DNA from: an uncultured bacterium
Lineage (GTDB): Bacteria; Bacteroidota; Bacteroidia; Chitinophagales; Chitinophagaceae
NCBI GenBank assembly: GCA_903957405.1
Contig: CAJBPC010000269.1
Span: 1-7,355 of the forward strand
Length of the DNA: 7,355 nucleotides
Direction of reading: 5' to 3'
In this document: positions 6,535 to 7,355 of the stretch, piece after piece
Numbering within the stretch: position 1 is the first letter of the stretch
Layout of the letters: every line of letters begins with the position of its first letter
Notes under the pieces: model-generated
What the model saw: only the letters and a program-made list of their open reading frames with translations
What the model was told of the DNA's origin: nothing
The model's database searches: none
Made by a program: the position numbers and the translations under genes

Positions 6535-7355
6535 ACTTGAAGCATTTGGTTGTAGGTCGTGTCATCTGTCTTCTGTCGCAGAAAAAGGAGCAATATGGCA
6601 ATGCATGTGAACAGGATGCCTGCGGTCATGGCTAGGCCTGTGCCGAAGTTCCAGGCATCGGAGGATCGCCTCAGCCGAACCGTTGCGAAAGCGACGGCAG
6701 CGACATCGGTCAAATGCATGCGTCCATTGGCCGCAGGCCTGTGCAGGCGGGTGATGAACCGGCAGAGGACGGACAAATGCGCATGGAACACATCGATTCC
6801 GAAACCGAAGCAGAAGCCTGCCGCGATGAAATGGAAAATCTCCCGCTTCAGTCCGAAGAACAAGAGGGTCGGTATGGCCATTGAGAGGGCGATGGCGTCG
6901 ACATGCGCGCGGTCGCGGAGGTTCCGCTGCACCCGAGGGACCGACAAGTCAGCACCGATCATGGCACCGGGGCATGAAGAGTCGGCAAGGTTCATGGAGT
7001 AGATGGATTCCGACAATGGCATATCGATGCGGGGCGCGAGTGAGCATATCCGGGAGTGGAGAAAGTCGGCTTTCGGTGCGAGACCGGCGGGCATGTGGCC
7101 TGCCAAGCCGACGCCCGTGATTGTCGGGAGGCAGCGGATTGGATCAAAGGTCTTCGCACAGCCCACAACGAGATTGATGGATGCCCGCAGGAAATGGCTT
7201 CCGATGAAGAGCCGGTTTTTGCCGACCCATTCGGCCACCCCTCCGGCGAGCTGGCTCATCCATCCGCAGGTGCCGCGGAAAGCCGCCAGGAGCCTGCCGA
7301 AGTCGGCGATATCGGGCATGATGTGAGGCTTCATGATGCCGAGCATCCTACGGTC
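6531..7355 (-). CDS. MFS sugar transporter (NanT-like), 5' end outside window; probably decayed, with an internal deletion
   Basis: An open frame of 274 residues runs from the window edge to a TGA at 6533-6531. The first in-frame ATG (7346) is not the start: the residues before it (DRR) continue the conserved DR.ML..MKPHIM segment after helix 1 of Bacteroidota sugar MFS carriers, so the true start lies beyond 7355. Residues 19-106 align, as I remember the family, without gaps to helices 2-4 (FG.L.A.F, GS.F, TFD, PAGL, AD, SLA), and residues 110-262 to helices 8-12 (IDM, VQ.N.R.R, IP.LL, CFG.G, LC.F, a late hydrophobic helix at 241-259). About 120-150 residues (helices 5-7 and central loop) are missing at residues 107-112, and some eight are missing after residue 16. 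The motif A region reads EWVGKN instead of a DR.NRK-like signature, and Arg27 and Arg57 fall in predicted helices. By position in a sialidase operon it would have imported sialic acid (inner membrane). It is probably non-functional; a diverged protein or assembly fault is possible. Confidence 0.72.
   Translation of the reverse strand, partial: DRRMLGIMKPHIMPDIADFGRLLAAFRGTCGWMSQLAGGVAEWVGKNRLFIGSHFLRASINLVVGCAKTFDPIRCLPTITGVGLAGHMPAGLAPKADFLHSRICSLAPRIDMPLSESIYSMNLADSSCPGAMIGADLSVPRVQRNLRDRAHVDAIALSMAIPTLLFFGLKREIFHFIAAGFCFGFGIDVFHAHLSVLCRFITRLHRPAANGRMHLTDVAAVAFATVRLRRSSDAWNFGTGLAMTAGILFTCIAILLLFLRQKTDDTTYNQMLQV

Noticed and set aside
6559..7326. Two adjoining plus-strand open frames (6559-7002 and 7003-7326) opposite the degraded transporter
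   Set aside because: I considered that the real gene might be on the plus strand, but the minus frame shows colinear MFS family motifs from end to end and the plus frames are Met/Lys/Arg-rich shadows with no domain.
7344..7346. ATG at 7346 as the true start of the transporter gene
   Set aside because: The codons before it (Asp-Arg-Arg) continue the conserved segment after helix 1 of the family, so the gene begins outside the window.
7100..7355. C-terminal part of a DUF5690-type membrane protein
   Set aside because: Some likeness around residues 19-45 (RLLAAFR, LAGG), but the colinear match to sugar MFS carriers extends over almost the whole frame and explains much more.
1..7355. CRISPR array, tRNA/rRNA, insertion sequence, riboswitch, promoter or terminator
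   Set aside because: The window is coding from edge to edge with no spacer between genes; I saw no spaced direct repeats, terminal inverted repeats or hairpin followed by a T run that would support such a call.

Overview
The window is read entirely on the minus strand and is a dense sialoglycan-degradation operon, most likely from a GC-rich member of the Bacteroidota (Chitinophagaceae-like; inference). The grounds are the gene families (RenBP/AGE-type ManNAc epimerase, exported BNR sialidase with an N-terminal accessory domain, SASA esterase, exported GH20), A-rich or featureless ribosome-binding regions in place of clear Shine-Dalgarno sequences, and the likeness to the nan loci of Bacteroides and Tannerella. 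Base composition is roughly 55-60 % GC by eye.

In transcription order (right to left): 7355-6531, the 3' part of a major facilitator (NanT-like) transporter gene that enters from beyond the right edge and appears decayed and internally deleted although its frame is open; 6534-4963, an exported sialidase lipoprotein; 4966-3776, a cytoplasmic N-acylglucosamine 2-epimerase; 3779-2277, an exported SASA-type sialate O-acetylesterase; 2280-1, an exported two-enzyme protein with a GDSL/SGNH esterase followed by a GH20 beta-hexosaminidase, running off the left edge. There is no intergenic DNA: each of the four junctions is the same 4-base ATGA overlap, so the genes are almost certainly one transcript with coupled translation. 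No promoter, terminator, RNA gene, repeat array, CRISPR or mobile element is visible; promoter and terminator must lie outside.

Proposed joint function: the two esterases remove O-acetyl groups that block sialidase, the sialidase releases sialic acid, GH20 trims beta-linked GlcNAc/GalNAc from the exposed glycan, a transporter imports sialic acid, a lyase (not in the window) makes ManNAc, and the epimerase converts it to GlcNAc for catabolism. The most unusual point is the transporter: its frame aligns nearly colinearly with Bacteroidota sugar MFS proteins as I remember them, but it lacks the middle of the protein and carries charged or helix-breaking replacements at conserved positions, without a single stop or frameshift. 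The second point of interest is the single-chain esterase-hexosaminidase.
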